Shown: positions 39,519 through 49,252, numbered from the stretch's first letter. The stretch: DNA of 64,000 nucleotides from Rosistilla oblonga (GCF_007751715.1 NZ_CP036292.1:3100001-3164000), one strand, 5' to 3'. Made by a program: numbers and translations. The notes: generated by a model not told the origin, from the sequence alone.

Positions 39519-40388
39519 GAAGGCAGGTGATAGGGCTGTTAAGTTTTTGCTAAGACAGTCTAGTCGCCACACGTTAGCGCGGCGCTGTCCGAGGAAACCG
39601 GACACTGGGCGCGTGCCGGCTGATACCTGAAATTCGCCCTGCGATGGTAAGCCAGCAAGTTCTCCGCGGAGTCTGCGCGTGTGAAACCGCCGACGCTTAG
39701 CGTCTTGTGTGGCGTGTCGGATCGGCTGTCCAAGATCACCGCTGGAACACGTCGCCGAAAAAAAAAGCTGGTAAAGGGTGAACGCAAGCGGTAATCTATC
39801 TGCCCGCAATACTCCTGTCTGTTCGCCAAAAGGGCAGGGAAAGCGGGAGCAATAAGAGATCAACTGCCGGTCATCGACTTTCGCCTAGCCTATTCATGCA
39901 ATGAATAATAGGAGGTCGACCTCGATAATGTTATCAGTAATTGGCTCGCGTCTGACGTCAAAGTCGGGAGTTCGCGGTATGCTTTGCTTCTAGAGTGAAC
40001 TGTTTTTCTTCTCTGCTTTCATGGCTCGAATTTGCAGTCGAGCGAACACAAGATCTCATCGTTTTGGGTAGAGGGCACCGATAGGTCCTGCCCTTAGAAT
40101 CACGCTCCAGGCGATCCCGCCGGCAACGTCTGGGTTGCGAACAGTTGGGATCAGATACTTGCCGGGTTCAAACAAGTTCCCGACCGGGCGCTCTCAACCG
40201 GCTTTGCCGGCAACACCACCGTGGTTTTCTTCGGCGTGGCCAAACCGGTGCGGACGCCGTTGATTGGACCTGCGAAGTCGCCTTAGTCCGTAGCGGGACC
40301 GAAGCGAGCCAACTCACCACCACGATCTTCAAACTGAACAACCATTAACACTTCGAACCACCAAAACTTCTACTTAGGGAATGAATCG
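39519..40388. other. Long non-coding stretch with pseudogene remnant
   Basis: About 870 bases after the RND operon. The only recognisable content is the beta-propeller remnant at 40098-40286. Other open frames are arginine-rich and motif-free. Confidence 0.6.
40098..40286 (+). pseudogene. Remnant of a beta-propeller (NHL/Vgb-like) protein C-terminus
   Basis: The frame from 40098 to the TAG at 40284-40286 reads DPAGNVWVANSWDQILAGFK and ALSTGFAGNTTVVFFGVAKP then VRTPLIGPAKSP. The DPAGNVWVAN unit is a typical propeller blade, and the tail is as I recall it in Vgb/NHL-like secreted proteins. Upstream the frame is closed by TAG at 40095-40097, with no start or earlier blades. It is therefore a truncated 3' end with no expressed product expected. 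Confidence 0.65.
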
Positions 40389-41786
40389 ATGACTCGAAAA
40401 CACCTGACCGCTCTCCTGGCGGCAGTCGCCGTGTTTGCTATATCCTCCTCGGGGCAGGCGCAAGACGTCACGCCCGAAGAAGCGCGCGCGATTGCCAAGG
40501 AAGCTTACATTTACGGCTACCCGTTGGTCGACAGCTATCGGATTCAGTACGCCTACTTCGTCGACAAGGACGATAAATCGTACAAGGCACCGTGGAACCA
40601 GATTAAGAACATTCCGGCTGTCTACACGCCGGCCGACACCGCAATCCAAACTCCTAATTCGGACACGCCCTACTCGTTCGTGGGGCTGGACCTGCGAGCC
40701 GAGCCGATCGTGATCAGCGTTCCGGAAATCGAGAAGAGCCGCTACTACAGCGTCCAATTCATCGACGCCTACACGTTCAACTTCGCTTACGTCGGTTCGC
40801 GTGCGACGGGAAACAACGCCGGCAATTTCCTGGTCGCTGGTCCAAATTGGAAGGGGGACAAGCCTGCTGGCATCAAGCAGGTGATCCGGTCGGAGACCGA
40901 TTTCGACATGGTTGTTTTTCGAACCCAGTTGTTCAATCCCGCGGACATTGACAACGTCAAAAAGATCCAGGCCAAGTACAAGGTTCAACCGCTGTCGGCA
41001 TTCCTCGGCACGCCCACCCCGCCAGCCGCACCGGCCGTCGATTGGGCCAAGCCGCTGACTCAGGAAGAAGAGAAGACGTCGCTTGAATTCTTCAATGTCC
41101 TCAATTTCGTGCTCGGCTATTGCCCGGTCGATCCGACCGAAGTCGAGCTGCGGAAACGCTTCGCCAAGATTGGCATCGAAGGGGGCAAGAGCTTCGATCC
41201 GGCGAAACTGTCACCCGAATTGAAGACCGCCATCGAGCAGGGGCGGGCCGATGCCTGGGAAGCTTACGCTGGCGACGCCAAACTGCTGGAAGCCGGAAAG
41301 ATCACTCCCGGTGATTGCTTCGGCACCCGCGAGTACTTGAAGAACAACTTCCTGTACCGCTGGCTTGCGACCATCGGCATCTATGGTAACTCCAAGCAGG
41401 AGGCGATGTATCCCGTCTACCAAGTCGATTCCGCGGGGCATCCGTTGAATGGTGCCAATCGTTATACGCTGCGTTTCGCGAAGGGAGAGCTTCCGCCGGT
41501 CAAGGCGTTTTGGTCGCTGACGATGTACGATCAGCCCCAGAGTCTGCTGGTGGCCAACCCCATCGATCGTTATCTCATCAACTCGCCGATGCTGCCCGAA
41601 TTGAAGAAGGACGCCGATGGCGGACTCACGCTTTACATCCAAAACGATTCTCCCGGCAAGGAACGGGAGTCCAATTGGCTGCCCGCTCCCAAGGGCCCGT
41701 TTGCGATGTACATGCGGCTCTACTGGCCCGCCGAAGCGGCACTGGATGGCACATGGAAAGCCCCCAAGCTGAATCTCGTCAAATAG
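40389..41786 (+). CDS. Secreted DUF1254/DUF1214 domain protein
   Basis: A 465-residue exported protein. The signal peptide is LTALLAAVAVFAISSSGQAQ. The DUF1254 domain (about 40-190) includes AYIYGYPLVDSYRIQYAYFV, TPNSDTPYSFVGLDL and RYYSVQFIDAYTFNFAYVGS. DUF1214 (about 330-450) includes NRYTLRFAKGELPPVKAFWS and NDSPGKERESNWLPAPKGPF. The pair of domains is widespread in Gram-negative bacteria and has no proven enzyme activity. ATG 40389 has TAGGGA upstream. The gene is monocistronic, following the propeller remnant. Confidence 0.94.
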   Translation: MTRKHLTALLAAVAVFAISSSGQAQDVTPEEARAIAKEAYIYGYPLVDSYRIQYAYFVDKDDKSYKAPWNQIKNIPAVYTPADTAIQTPNSDTPYSFVGLDLRAEPIVISVPEIEKSRYYSVQFIDAYTFNFAYVGSRATGNNAGNFLVAGPNWKGDKPAGIKQVIRSETDFDMVVFRTQLFNPADIDNVKKIQAKYKVQPLSAFLGTPTPPAAPAVDWAKPLTQEEEKTSLEFFNVLNFVLGYCPVDPTEVELRKRFAKIGIEGGKSFDPAKLSPELKTAIEQGRADAWEAYAGDAKLLEAGKITPGDCFGTREYLKNNFLYRWLATIGIYGNSKQEAMYPVYQVDSAGHPLNGANRYTLRFAKGELPPVKAFWSLTMYDQPQSLLVANPIDRYLINSPMLPELKKDADGGLTLYIQNDSPGKERESNWLPAPKGPFAMYMRLYWPAEAALDGTWKAPKLNLVK

Positions 41787-42005
41787 CGACGAAACGCTTG
41801 AAATTCGATGGGTAATCGCCTGTCCGTCTTGCATGGTATGACGAGACTGCGCAAGCAAACTCAGCGGCAGAAAGGGACATGCACCGATCGTCCCTTACTG
41901 CCCGTGCGGTCGGGTGAGTGGTATTGCTGTTGCTGCGTAAGCGGCGTGGCGGATCGAAGTACGGATTTGCTGGTCTAGCGAGCACGCGTCGGGTATACTT
42001 GGATC

Positions 42006-42275
42006 ATGAAACCGCAAATGACTCCAGAAATCCGCAGTGCTCTCGACAAACATCCGGTTGGGCCTGTACGCATCGACGGCGATACCGGCGGCGGCCCTGT
42101 CTATTTGGTTCGGTTGGATGATATCGCCAACTTACAGGCGCTGGTTGATAGTCGGGTCGGCGAGGCTCTAAGCGAGGCCGATGAAGACATCACCGCAGGT
42201 CGGATTGTTGAATGGAATCCCGATGCGATGAAACGCCTCGGTCGCGAACGTTTCTCTGGCTCTGATCAAGACTGA
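42006..42275 (+). CDS. Putative antitoxin of a ParE/RelE-type module
   Basis: An 89-residue acidic protein (MTPEIRSALDKHPVGPVRID, then VYLVRLDDIANLQALVDSRV) with no strong family signature. It is placed as antitoxin because its stop overlaps the start of a ParE/RelE toxin by one base (TGATG), the typical order and coupling of type II modules. Such antitoxins bind DNA and neutralise the toxin, and can repress their own promoter. No operator is evident. Confidence 0.7.
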   Translation: MKPQMTPEIRSALDKHPVGPVRIDGDTGGGPVYLVRLDDIANLQALVDSRVGEALSEADEDITAGRIVEWNPDAMKRLGRERFSGSDQD

Positions 42276-42577
42276 TGCCGAGGATTCGGCTTACCGCCTC
42301 CGCTCAAGACGACCTTGCGGAGATCTGGCATTACGTTGCCGTTGAGCAGCAAAGCCCGCTCAATGCAGATTCCTTGGCGGATGCCTTTGATGAACGTTTC
42401 CAATTGCTCGCTGCGCACCCACATACCGGTGAAGCCGTTGAGCATTTGCGACCGGGTACGCGACGTTCGATCGTCAAAAAACGCTTTCTTGTTTTTTATC
42501 AAGCTGAGGCGAAGGGCGTCTTAATTCTACGTGTCCTCCACGGCGCGCGTCTAATCCAACCGGACGATCTTGAGTGA
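42275..42577 (+). CDS. ParE/RelE-family toxin
   Basis: A 100-residue toxin of the ParE/RelE superfamily: RLTASAQDDLAEIWHYVAVE, LADAFDERFQLLAAHPHTGE, LRPGTRRSIVKKRFLVFYQA and VLILRVLHGARLIQ. It begins with the typical AQ.DL..IW segment and ends with the RVLHGAR motif, both more like ParE (gyrase-directed) than RelE (ribosome-directed). The frame is intact. It is cotranslated with the upstream antitoxin. Confidence 0.9.
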   Translation: MPRIRLTASAQDDLAEIWHYVAVEQQSPLNADSLADAFDERFQLLAAHPHTGEAVEHLRPGTRRSIVKKRFLVFYQAEAKGVLILRVLHGARLIQPDDLE

Positions 42578-42860
42578 CTCTTGGTGGCGTTACATCCATT
42601 CGTCGACTATTTCTAACGCAGTCGCTCGAAACTGTTCATTGCGTGCAGGCTGCTGCTCCCGTTGGCACGCATCGGCAATGGGCTAGAAGCGAGACGTTGT
42701 CCTACTTTGCCGGATGAGACGTGTACGCAAAGCTTGCGCGATGGAACCCTCTACTGCCAATCTTTCCACGTCTATCGATTGGCAGGCTCTGATTTGTCCA
42801 AGCAGACTCAGGGTTTCTGAGTCTTGAACATTGGATTGATCGCGGCAGGCCACGTATTTT

Positions 42861-44129
42861 TTAGCCGACGACTTTGCTGATATCGATCAGATGCAGTTGG
42901 CGGCCTTCGCCCTCGGCAGGCGTATCGATACAGACGAATTTGCCGTCGCGCGATAGCCGCGGATGCGTGTCGACTCGCCACTCGCCCTTGTAGATCGGGG
43001 GCAGGTGGAAACCGCCCAGATCGATCCGTCGCCCCGTCGCGACTTCGAACAGGTGCGGGGTCTGCAGACGCGCCTTCCCCTTGGGGTAGGTGTCGTTGAG
43101 GATCCACTTGTTGCCAGGCAGATAGCTGAGGTGCCCGCCGCCATCCAGGACGCCGCGGCCAACTTCGCGGACGTCGCCTCCGCCATCGACATCTTCAAAC
43201 AGGAAGTTGGCCCAATTGTCGTTCCCATCGAAGTGGCGCGACTGGGCGAGGATGTGCGTGTTGTCTCGCCAAATGAAGTGAGACGTATACCCGTTGCCGC
43301 AGACGATCCGCAGATCGCTTCCGTCGACGTTGGCGGTAATCATGCGTGTTAACCGAGAGCCATTGGGATAACGCCAGCGGTGCAAGGCGATGAATCGGGA
43401 ACCATCGGGATTAAACAACAGATGGTTGAAGTAGTGTTTGATTCCAAATTCCGGTTTCGGAATGGCGCCGGTCCGCGCGATGTCGGCGATCGTAATGATC
43501 GTTTTCGCTTCGCCGGTGACGAGGTCGACTTGTTGGATACCCGAATCGTCGGGAGCCAAAACTTCGGCGTTCGGATCGGGAAGGCCCGCGTATCCGTATC
43601 CGGGACGGACATCGTTGATGCGGCGGAAGTCGGCGGTCACGGCGGTTTTGCCGGTGGGGCTGACACTGTAGACCGGGTACGGAATCGTGCGGGTTTTCTT
43701 CGTGTGAACATCCATAATCCGCGACACGAAGCGGTCGCCGCTGCGATCGTTCCAGATGATTTCGGAGTCCGATCCAGGCAGCCACTGCAGCATGCAACCC
43801 TGTTGCCACGACCAGGCTTTCGTTTCGCCAAGCTCGATCCAGCGATCGCCGTCGGCCAGATCGACCATCCCGATTTGGATCGTGTCGTCGGCGGTTGGCG
43901 AACGGTGTTCAAAGTCGACCTGCATTCCCAACACGTACCGGTTGCTGGGATCGAACTGCAGTTTGTCGTAGTAGCCGAACCAGTGATGCTTTGGCCCGCT
44001 GGTGATTTTGCGAACCGGGAACTCGCTCTCCGCCGCTGCCGCGGCAAGAGGCAACGCTCCTAAACCGAGCAACGCAAGCGATGCTTGCTGAGCGATAAAT
44101 TGACGACGAGGGAGCATTTGATTTGTCAT
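42861..44129 (-). CDS. Tat-exported beta-propeller protein (TolB-like)
   Basis: A 422-residue exported protein. The leader MLPRRQFIAQQASLALLGLG is a twin-arginine signal. The body is a WD/TolB-like propeller with segments such as HHWFGYYDKLQFDPSNRYVL, YSVSPTGKTAVTADFRRIND, KHYFNHLLFNPDGSRFIALH and DTHPRLSRDGKFVCIDTP. Some features (SHFIWRDNTHILAQ) recall oligogalacturonate-lyase-like propellers, but catalytic residues cannot be assigned. ATG 44129 was chosen; an ATG at 44117 is also possible. It lies at the edge of the sugar-acid cluster, divergent from RidA, and might act on the same substrate. Confidence 0.82.
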   Translation of the reverse strand: MTNQMLPRRQFIAQQASLALLGLGALPLAAAAAESEFPVRKITSGPKHHWFGYYDKLQFDPSNRYVLGMQVDFEHRSPTADDTIQIGMVDLADGDRWIELGETKAWSWQQGCMLQWLPGSDSEIIWNDRSGDRFVSRIMDVHTKKTRTIPYPVYSVSPTGKTAVTADFRRINDVRPGYGYAGLPDPNAEVLAPDDSGIQQVDLVTGEAKTIITIADIARTGAIPKPEFGIKHYFNHLLFNPDGSRFIALHRWRYPNGSRLTRMITANVDGSDLRIVCGNGYTSHFIWRDNTHILAQSRHFDGNDNWANFLFEDVDGGGDVREVGRGVLDGGGHLSYLPGNKWILNDTYPKGKARLQTPHLFEVATGRRIDLGGFHLPPIYKGEWRVDTHPRLSRDGKFVCIDTPAEGEGRQLHLIDISKVVG

Positions 44130-44517
44130 GAGGGTGGGGATTTTTGGAGGGTTCGGGACGGCTGGGGGATACGTCGAACTCCCGAGTGTAACCGGAATCT
44201 GTCGGCGCGGAAACATTTTGATTTGAGACGGTTTGTCACAGCATTGCGATGTAGCGACACGGACCGATCTGCACGACCGGCCCGCGTAGGTTTGGTGGAT
44301 GCTTTTCCGAAGAATGACGGTGGCGACTTGAGGGAGAGCGCAGCCCCCTTGGGTTTGCCAAATTTGGGGGTGCGACGGGGTTCAAAGATAGGTGAAGAAC
44401 TGTGCTTGGATTGGCAGAAAGGCGTCTGGGCGGTATCCTCTTCGTTCGAGCTTTTCGCCGGCTAGCGGCGTGCCAAACTTCCCACCCTTTCTCGACTTCA
44501 CGAAAGAAGCCTCTATT
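44130..44517. other. Intergenic region between divergent genes
   Basis: About 390 bases between the propeller gene and RidA, expected to contain both promoters. No convincing palindrome or -35/-10 pair could be picked out by eye. Confidence 0.4.
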
Positions 44518-44955
44518 ATGTCAGCCCAGCAGAAAGCAATCGACCTCGGAATCGACCTCAGCGATCAGCCAAACGGCTATCTGAATCTCTGCATCAAAAG
44601 TGGCAACCAGTTGATCACTTCGGGGCACGTCAGCGACATCAAGGGGATTCTTGGCGGTGGTTTGTCGGTCGAAGAGGGCTACAAAGCTGCCCGCGAGTGC
44701 GCTGAAAAGATCCTTCGCTCGGTTCGCAACACGCACGGAACGCTGGACGGATTGAAGGTTGTCAAGCTGCTGGGCTGCGTTTATTCGGCTCCCGATTTCA
44801 CCGATCAGCATTTGGTGATCAACGGCGCATCGGATCTGTTCCACGAATTGTACGGCAAAGATGGCGATGGTTATCACGCCCGCAGCGCCCTCGGTTTTGC
44901 CGCGCTGCCGACCGGTGTCGCGGTCGAAGTCGAAGCGGTTTTCGAAATCCTATAG
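44518..44955 (+). CDS. RidA/YjgF family protein
   Basis: A 145-residue cytoplasmic protein of the RidA superfamily, whose members hydrolyse reactive enamines/imines or act as related deaminases. Visible segments are QPNGYLNLCIKSGNQLITSG, LGGGLSVEEGYKAARECAEK, VKLLGCVYSAPDFTDQHLVI and ARSALGFAALPTGVAVEVEA, the last carrying the conserved active-site arginine. It is slightly longer than typical (about 127 residues). ATG 44518 has GAAAGAAG upstream. An extended frame from 44392 is non-coding. It starts the plus-strand run leading to the transporters. Confidence 0.9.
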   Translation: MSAQQKAIDLGIDLSDQPNGYLNLCIKSGNQLITSGHVSDIKGILGGGLSVEEGYKAARECAEKILRSVRNTHGTLDGLKVVKLLGCVYSAPDFTDQHLVINGASDLFHELYGKDGDGYHARSALGFAALPTGVAVEVEAVFEIL

Positions 44956-45276
44956 CATCGACAACCTGTCGACGGGACCGGCGATTTCCGCATCGGTGCG
45001 ATGCGTTTTTGCGCAGCGTAGCATCGCTGCGGTCGCCGGTCGTGCTTTCGTTTGATCTGCACCGTTGGGCGCTCTCGTCGAACGTTGTCTGCCGGCAACC
45101 TGCGGTGCAGCGATTTCAACTTTCGGTCGATTCGCGAATCGATCTTCAGCCGCCACGTCGAAGTGGTCGGCTTCCTCCTACCTCATCCCTGGTTTGGGAA
45201 CCGCCTTTCGGCCCCACCTTTTCCAACCAGGCCCATTCAAAACCGTCGCAGCGACATTTCAACCGAGCGCGAACCT
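44956..45276. other. Intergenic region
   Basis: About 320 bases between RidA and the MFS transporter. The MFS frame stays open upstream to 45052, but that part is hydrophilic and arginine-rich, and the transporter's natural N-terminus begins at 45277. Confidence 0.45.
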
Positions 45277-46569
45277 ATGACGATGGAATCCGATAGCGAA
45301 TCCCCTACCCGCATTCGTTATCACGTGATCGGAGCGACCACGCTCGCTGCGGTGATGCTGTATCTGGACCGGATCTGCATCGCAGAGATCGCAAAGCTGC
45401 AGGAGTTTCGCCAGGCGCTGCAGTTGTCCGACGAACAAGTTGGGATGGTGATGTCGGCCTTCTTTTTCTCTTACGCCCTCGCTCAGGTCCCTGCGGGTTG
45501 GCTGTCGGATCGCTTCGGCGCCCGACGTATGATGCCGATCTATATCGCTGTCTGGTCGATATGTACGCTGTTGACCGGGTTTGCCAATGGGTTTGTGATG
45601 TTGCTGGTGGTTCGCTTGCTGTTCGGTCTTTCGCAGGCGGGATGTTACCCGGCGGCGGGCAGTTTGGTGAAGCGCTGGATCGAACTTCCACGTCGCGGTA
45701 CGGCTAGTAGTATCGTGTCGTTTGGTGGCCGGTTGGGCGGTGCGATCTCGCCGCTGCTGACCGCCTGGTTGCTTAAAGACTATTTGAATTGGCAAGCGGT
45801 GTTGGCTCTGTACGGAGTCGGCGGATTGTTTGTCGCCGTCCATTTTTGGCGAGTCTTCCGCGAGACCCCGATGCAGCATCCCGCGTGCAACGCCGCGGAG
45901 CGCGAAGTGATCACGCAGTTCGACAGTCCCGACGACGGCGGTTCGAGTGCGGCGTTCCCACCGATCCTAACGCTGGTCGGCAGCGGAACGATGTGGCTGA
46001 TGTGCGCCCTGCAGTTTGGAATCAATATCGGTTGGGTCTTCCTGGTGACCTGGCTGCCGACCTATCTACAGGATGTGAAACAGGTCGACGCGACGATCGG
46101 CGGATTGATGTCGACGATCGTCTTGTTTGCCGGTATTGGCGGGATGTTGTTAGGCGGTCCGCTGACGGATTTCTGTACGCAACGGCTTGGGACGCGATGG
46201 GGACGTTCGCTGCCGATCGCCGGTTGTTCAGCAGTCGCCCTGTGCGCCTATCTTTCTTGCCTGCACTTGGAATCGGCCTGGTCGTTTGTCATCGCCGCTT
46301 CGATCGTGGCGTTTATGACCGACATGAGCGTTCCCGCGATCTGGGCTTACATGCAAGATGTCGGCGGCAAGAACACGGCAGCCGTCTTTGGATGGGGAAA
46401 CATGTGGGGCAACTTCGGCGCCGCAGTTACGCCGCTGCTGGTGCCGATCGTGCTGAAGAAGTGGGATCACAATGGCGACTGGCACGAGGCGTTCTATCTG
46501 TTTTCAGCCGGCTACCTGGTCGCCGCCCTTTGCGCATTAGGCATCAACGCCCAGCGGAAAATCTCCTAG
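45277..46569 (+). CDS. MFS transporter (anion:cation symporter-like, sugar acids)
   Basis: A 430-residue inner-membrane transporter with about 12 helices. The N-terminal half has LYLDRICIAEIAKLQEFRQA (LDR of the ACS family) and AGWLSDRFGARRMMPIYIAV, the classic loop 2-3 motif. Later segments include GLSQAGCYPAAGSLVKRWI and MTDMSVPAIWAYMQDVGGKN. The overall pattern is that of the anion:cation symporter (hexuronate/galactonate) family. Together with the neighbouring aldolase and dehydrogenases this suggests uptake of sugar acids, but the substrate is inferred. ATG 45277 was chosen; ATG 45283 is an alternative. Confidence 0.9.
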   Translation: MTMESDSESPTRIRYHVIGATTLAAVMLYLDRICIAEIAKLQEFRQALQLSDEQVGMVMSAFFFSYALAQVPAGWLSDRFGARRMMPIYIAVWSICTLLTGFANGFVMLLVVRLLFGLSQAGCYPAAGSLVKRWIELPRRGTASSIVSFGGRLGGAISPLLTAWLLKDYLNWQAVLALYGVGGLFVAVHFWRVFRETPMQHPACNAAEREVITQFDSPDDGGSSAAFPPILTLVGSGTMWLMCALQFGINIGWVFLVTWLPTYLQDVKQVDATIGGLMSTIVLFAGIGGMLLGGPLTDFCTQRLGTRWGRSLPIAGCSAVALCAYLSCLHLESAWSFVIAASIVAFMTDMSVPAIWAYMQDVGGKNTAAVFGWGNMWGNFGAAVTPLLVPIVLKKWDHNGDWHEAFYLFSAGYLVAALCALGINAQRKIS

Positions 46570-46724
46570 CGACGCCACCCTACGACCGGCTGGTTTCCGC
46601 CACACGGTCACACACAGGTTTTGAATCGACTAAAATCATGTTCCTCACCTCTCTTCCCCCACCGCACGCTCCTCGCGTCTCCTGATCAACCTCTCTCTTC
46701 ACCTCAAGCAACCCACCTCGAAAT

Positions 46725-48236
46725 ATGGCCATCATCGACTGGATTATTTTGTTACTCTATGCCTCGTCCACGATCGGGCTGGGCTGGTATTGCAGTCGCA
46801 AGCAAGAGGATACGAGCGCTTATTTTGTCGGCTCCGGGAAGATGAATCCCGTTCTGATCGGCGTCTCGTTGTTTGCCACGCTACTGAGTACGATCAGCTA
46901 TCTGGCGATCCCTGGCGAAGTGTTGGGGAAGGGGCCGATCTATCTGACCAACTATCTCGCCTACCCTTTTGTCTATCTGTTTGTTGCGTTTGTCCTGCTG
47001 CCTGTCTACATGCGTCAGCGGGTCACCAGTGCGTATGAGTTACTGGAGACGCAACTTGGGCTCAGCATTCGGCTTCTCGGCGCGACGATGTTCCTGTTAT
47101 TGCGACTCGTGTGGATGGCGTTGTTAGTCTATCTGACCGCCAAAGCGCTTGCGATCATGATCGGCGTTGGCGACGAGATGGTCCCCTGGATCGTGTTGGT
47201 CACCGGTGTTTTTGCAGTCACCTATACATCGCTTGGCGGCTTGCAAGCGGTCGTGATCACCGACTTGATGCAAACGTTGTTGCTGTATGGCGGCGCACTA
47301 TTGGTGCTCGGTATCGTAACCTGGGAGATGGGCGGATTGGGGTGGTTACCAACGGAATGGCCAGATGATGCTTGGGACACTCAGCCGATCTTCAGCTTGG
47401 ATCCAGCGACCCGAGTGACCGTGTTCGGGTCGGCACTTTCCGTCTTTCTGTGGACGGTTTGCACATCGGCTGGCGATCAAGTTTCGGTGCAACGTTTCAT
47501 GGCGACAAAGGATGTGAAGGCGGCGCGACGCGCCATCGCGATCCAGTTGATCGTCGCGATGGTCGTCGGTGTGACTCTGGGACTTGTCGGGATCGCGCTG
47601 CTTGGATATTTCCAGGCCCATCCGGAATTTATGCCCAAAGATCTATCACTCAAAGCACAAGCGGACGGCTTGTTTCCACACTACATCGCTTCACATCTGC
47701 CGCCAGTCGTCACCGGTTTAGTCGTATCGGGACTGTTTGCCGCAGCGATGTCCAGTATCGACTCGGGCGTTAATTCGATCACCGCTGTCGTGATGACCGA
47801 TTTTCTGGATCGCTTCGGCCTGAAACCGACGACCGAAAAGAAACACCTGCTGTTTGCCCGACTGTTGGCCGTCGGTATTGGAACAACGGTCGTCTTGATC
47901 AGCACCTTTATGGAATACATCCCTGGTAACTTCATGGCGGTGACAAACAAAACCGTCAACCTGCTTTCAGTCCCGATTGCGTTGCTGTTCTTCTTTGCTC
48001 TATTTGTACCATTCTCGAATGCGATTGGAGTTTGGGTTGGCACGGTGGCAAGCGTCGCCGTTGCTGTGACCATTGCGTTTTCTGGAGTGATCTTCGGCGT
48101 CGATCCCGATACGGGATTGGACCCGATCAGTTTCCAGTGGATCTCGCCAGCGGCGCTGCTGACGGGGTTGATCGTGGGGACGGCTGCCTGCGTACTTTTT
48201 GCACCTTTGTATTCCGCAAAAAACGCCAGCCGTTAG
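46725..48236 (+). CDS. Sodium:solute symporter (SSS family)
   Basis: A 503-residue inner-membrane sodium-coupled transporter. The first helix is MAIIDWIILLLYASSTIGLG. The family features FVGSGKMNPVLIGVSLFATL, LSTISYLAIPGE, TYTSLGGLQAVVITDLMQTL and SGLFAAAMSSIDSGVNSITA are present, the last holding the sodium-site serines. About 13 helices are expected. It lies behind the MFS gene and just before the HpaI-type aldolase, suggesting import of a sugar or sugar acid. Confidence 0.94.
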   Translation: MAIIDWIILLLYASSTIGLGWYCSRKQEDTSAYFVGSGKMNPVLIGVSLFATLLSTISYLAIPGEVLGKGPIYLTNYLAYPFVYLFVAFVLLPVYMRQRVTSAYELLETQLGLSIRLLGATMFLLLRLVWMALLVYLTAKALAIMIGVGDEMVPWIVLVTGVFAVTYTSLGGLQAVVITDLMQTLLLYGGALLVLGIVTWEMGGLGWLPTEWPDDAWDTQPIFSLDPATRVTVFGSALSVFLWTVCTSAGDQVSVQRFMATKDVKAARRAIAIQLIVAMVVGVTLGLVGIALLGYFQAHPEFMPKDLSLKAQADGLFPHYIASHLPPVVTGLVVSGLFAAAMSSIDSGVNSITAVVMTDFLDRFGLKPTTEKKHLLFARLLAVGIGTTVVLISTFMEYIPGNFMAVTNKTVNLLSVPIALLFFFALFVPFSNAIGVWVGTVASVAVAVTIAFSGVIFGVDPDTGLDPISFQWISPAALLTGLIVGTAACVLFAPLYSAKNASR

Positions 48237-48296
48237 TGACCGGCAGCGCTGAATCTAAATCTCTTTTCTAAACAAACATTACAAGCGACACGGACG

Positions 48297-49058
48297 ATGA
48301 GAAAAAGCAAAACGCTCGCGAAAATTCGCCAAGGTGAAGTGATCCGTACATGTGTGATCGGGCACTACATTCCGGCTTATGTCTGCCACGCGGCGCGAGC
48401 GGGATACGATTGCATTTGGGTTGACTTGGAACATCGGGCGATGACGAAGCGAGAGGTCGAAGCGCTGCTCGCGTTTTCGCATCTGTACGACATCGACATC
48501 ATGATGCGTCCGCCAACGTTGGAGAAGACCGGCCTGTACCGCTACCTCGAAGATGGTGCCGCCGGATTGCTGATCCCTCACGTTTCAACGGCGGAACGAG
48601 CGAAGATGTTAGTCGACGCTGTCAAGTTTCCGCCTCTCGGCGATCGCGGAATCGACAACGCCGGTTTGGACGCCGACTTCCATATCCACGATGCCGACGA
48701 ATACGTCGCCTGGGCGAACCGCGAAACGTTCTTGTGCGTGCAAATTGAAACGCCCGAAGGGGTTCACAATGTCGAAGAGATCGCCGCGGTCGAAGGCGTC
48801 GACATGATCTTCGTTGGGCCGGGAGATCTTGGACTGCGACTGCGTCAGAGCGGAGAGATGACGCTCGACGAAGCTTGGGAGATCGTTGCTGCAGCTTGCC
48901 GTAAACATGGCAAGGCATTTGGCGGACCGACGCTGGCGACCAGTGAGATGCAAAAACGGAAGGACCTCGGGGCGCAACTGTTGGTCAATAGCAGTGAGTT
49001 CCAGGGCTGGTCCGCTGCGCTTTCGCAAGACGGTCGGCGCTTCGAAGACCTGACCTGA
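48297..49058 (+). CDS. HpcH/HpaI aldolase family protein
   Basis: A 253-residue metal-dependent class II pyruvate aldolase of the HpaI family. WVDLEHRAM (E45, H46 base), IDIMMRPPT (R71 carboxylate binding), CVQIETPEGV (E151 metal) and FVGPGDLGL (D177 metal) are all present. Such enzymes cleave 2-keto-3-deoxy sugar acids or 4-hydroxy-2-oxo acids to pyruvate and an aldehyde. ATG 48297 follows the symporter by 60 bases, so they may be cotranscribed. The context supports a role in sugar-acid breakdown. Confidence 0.93.
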   Translation: MRKSKTLAKIRQGEVIRTCVIGHYIPAYVCHAARAGYDCIWVDLEHRAMTKREVEALLAFSHLYDIDIMMRPPTLEKTGLYRYLEDGAAGLLIPHVSTAERAKMLVDAVKFPPLGDRGIDNAGLDADFHIHDADEYVAWANRETFLCVQIETPEGVHNVEEIAAVEGVDMIFVGPGDLGLRLRQSGEMTLDEAWEIVAAACRKHGKAFGGPTLATSEMQKRKDLGAQLLVNSSEFQGWSAALSQDGRRFEDLT

Positions 49059-49165
49059 GCGACAACTGTCGCTCGCAAGTTACCTTTCGAGATCGGCTTG
49101 TTTAATGGCAATACCGTTGAACGAAGGAGCCTCGGACCGTCGAAAGAATTAGCGGCGGGATGTAG

Positions 49166-49226
49166 TGGACGAGGTTACGAGTCCCTGCGATTTGGTCTGA
49201 TGCAAAAGGACTCGTAACCTCGTCCA
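49166..49226. terminator. Perfect hairpin between convergent genes
   Basis: A 19-bp stem, 49166-49184 (starting TGGACGAGGTTACG) paired with 49208-49226, with a 23-base loop and no mismatch. It lies between the converging aldolase and amidohydrolase genes, where it could stop transcription both ways. No U-tract follows. It may instead be a dispersed repeat, but only one copy is in this window. Confidence 0.6.
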
Positions 49227-49252
49227 ATACGCTTCGTTGAACGGAATTGTGT

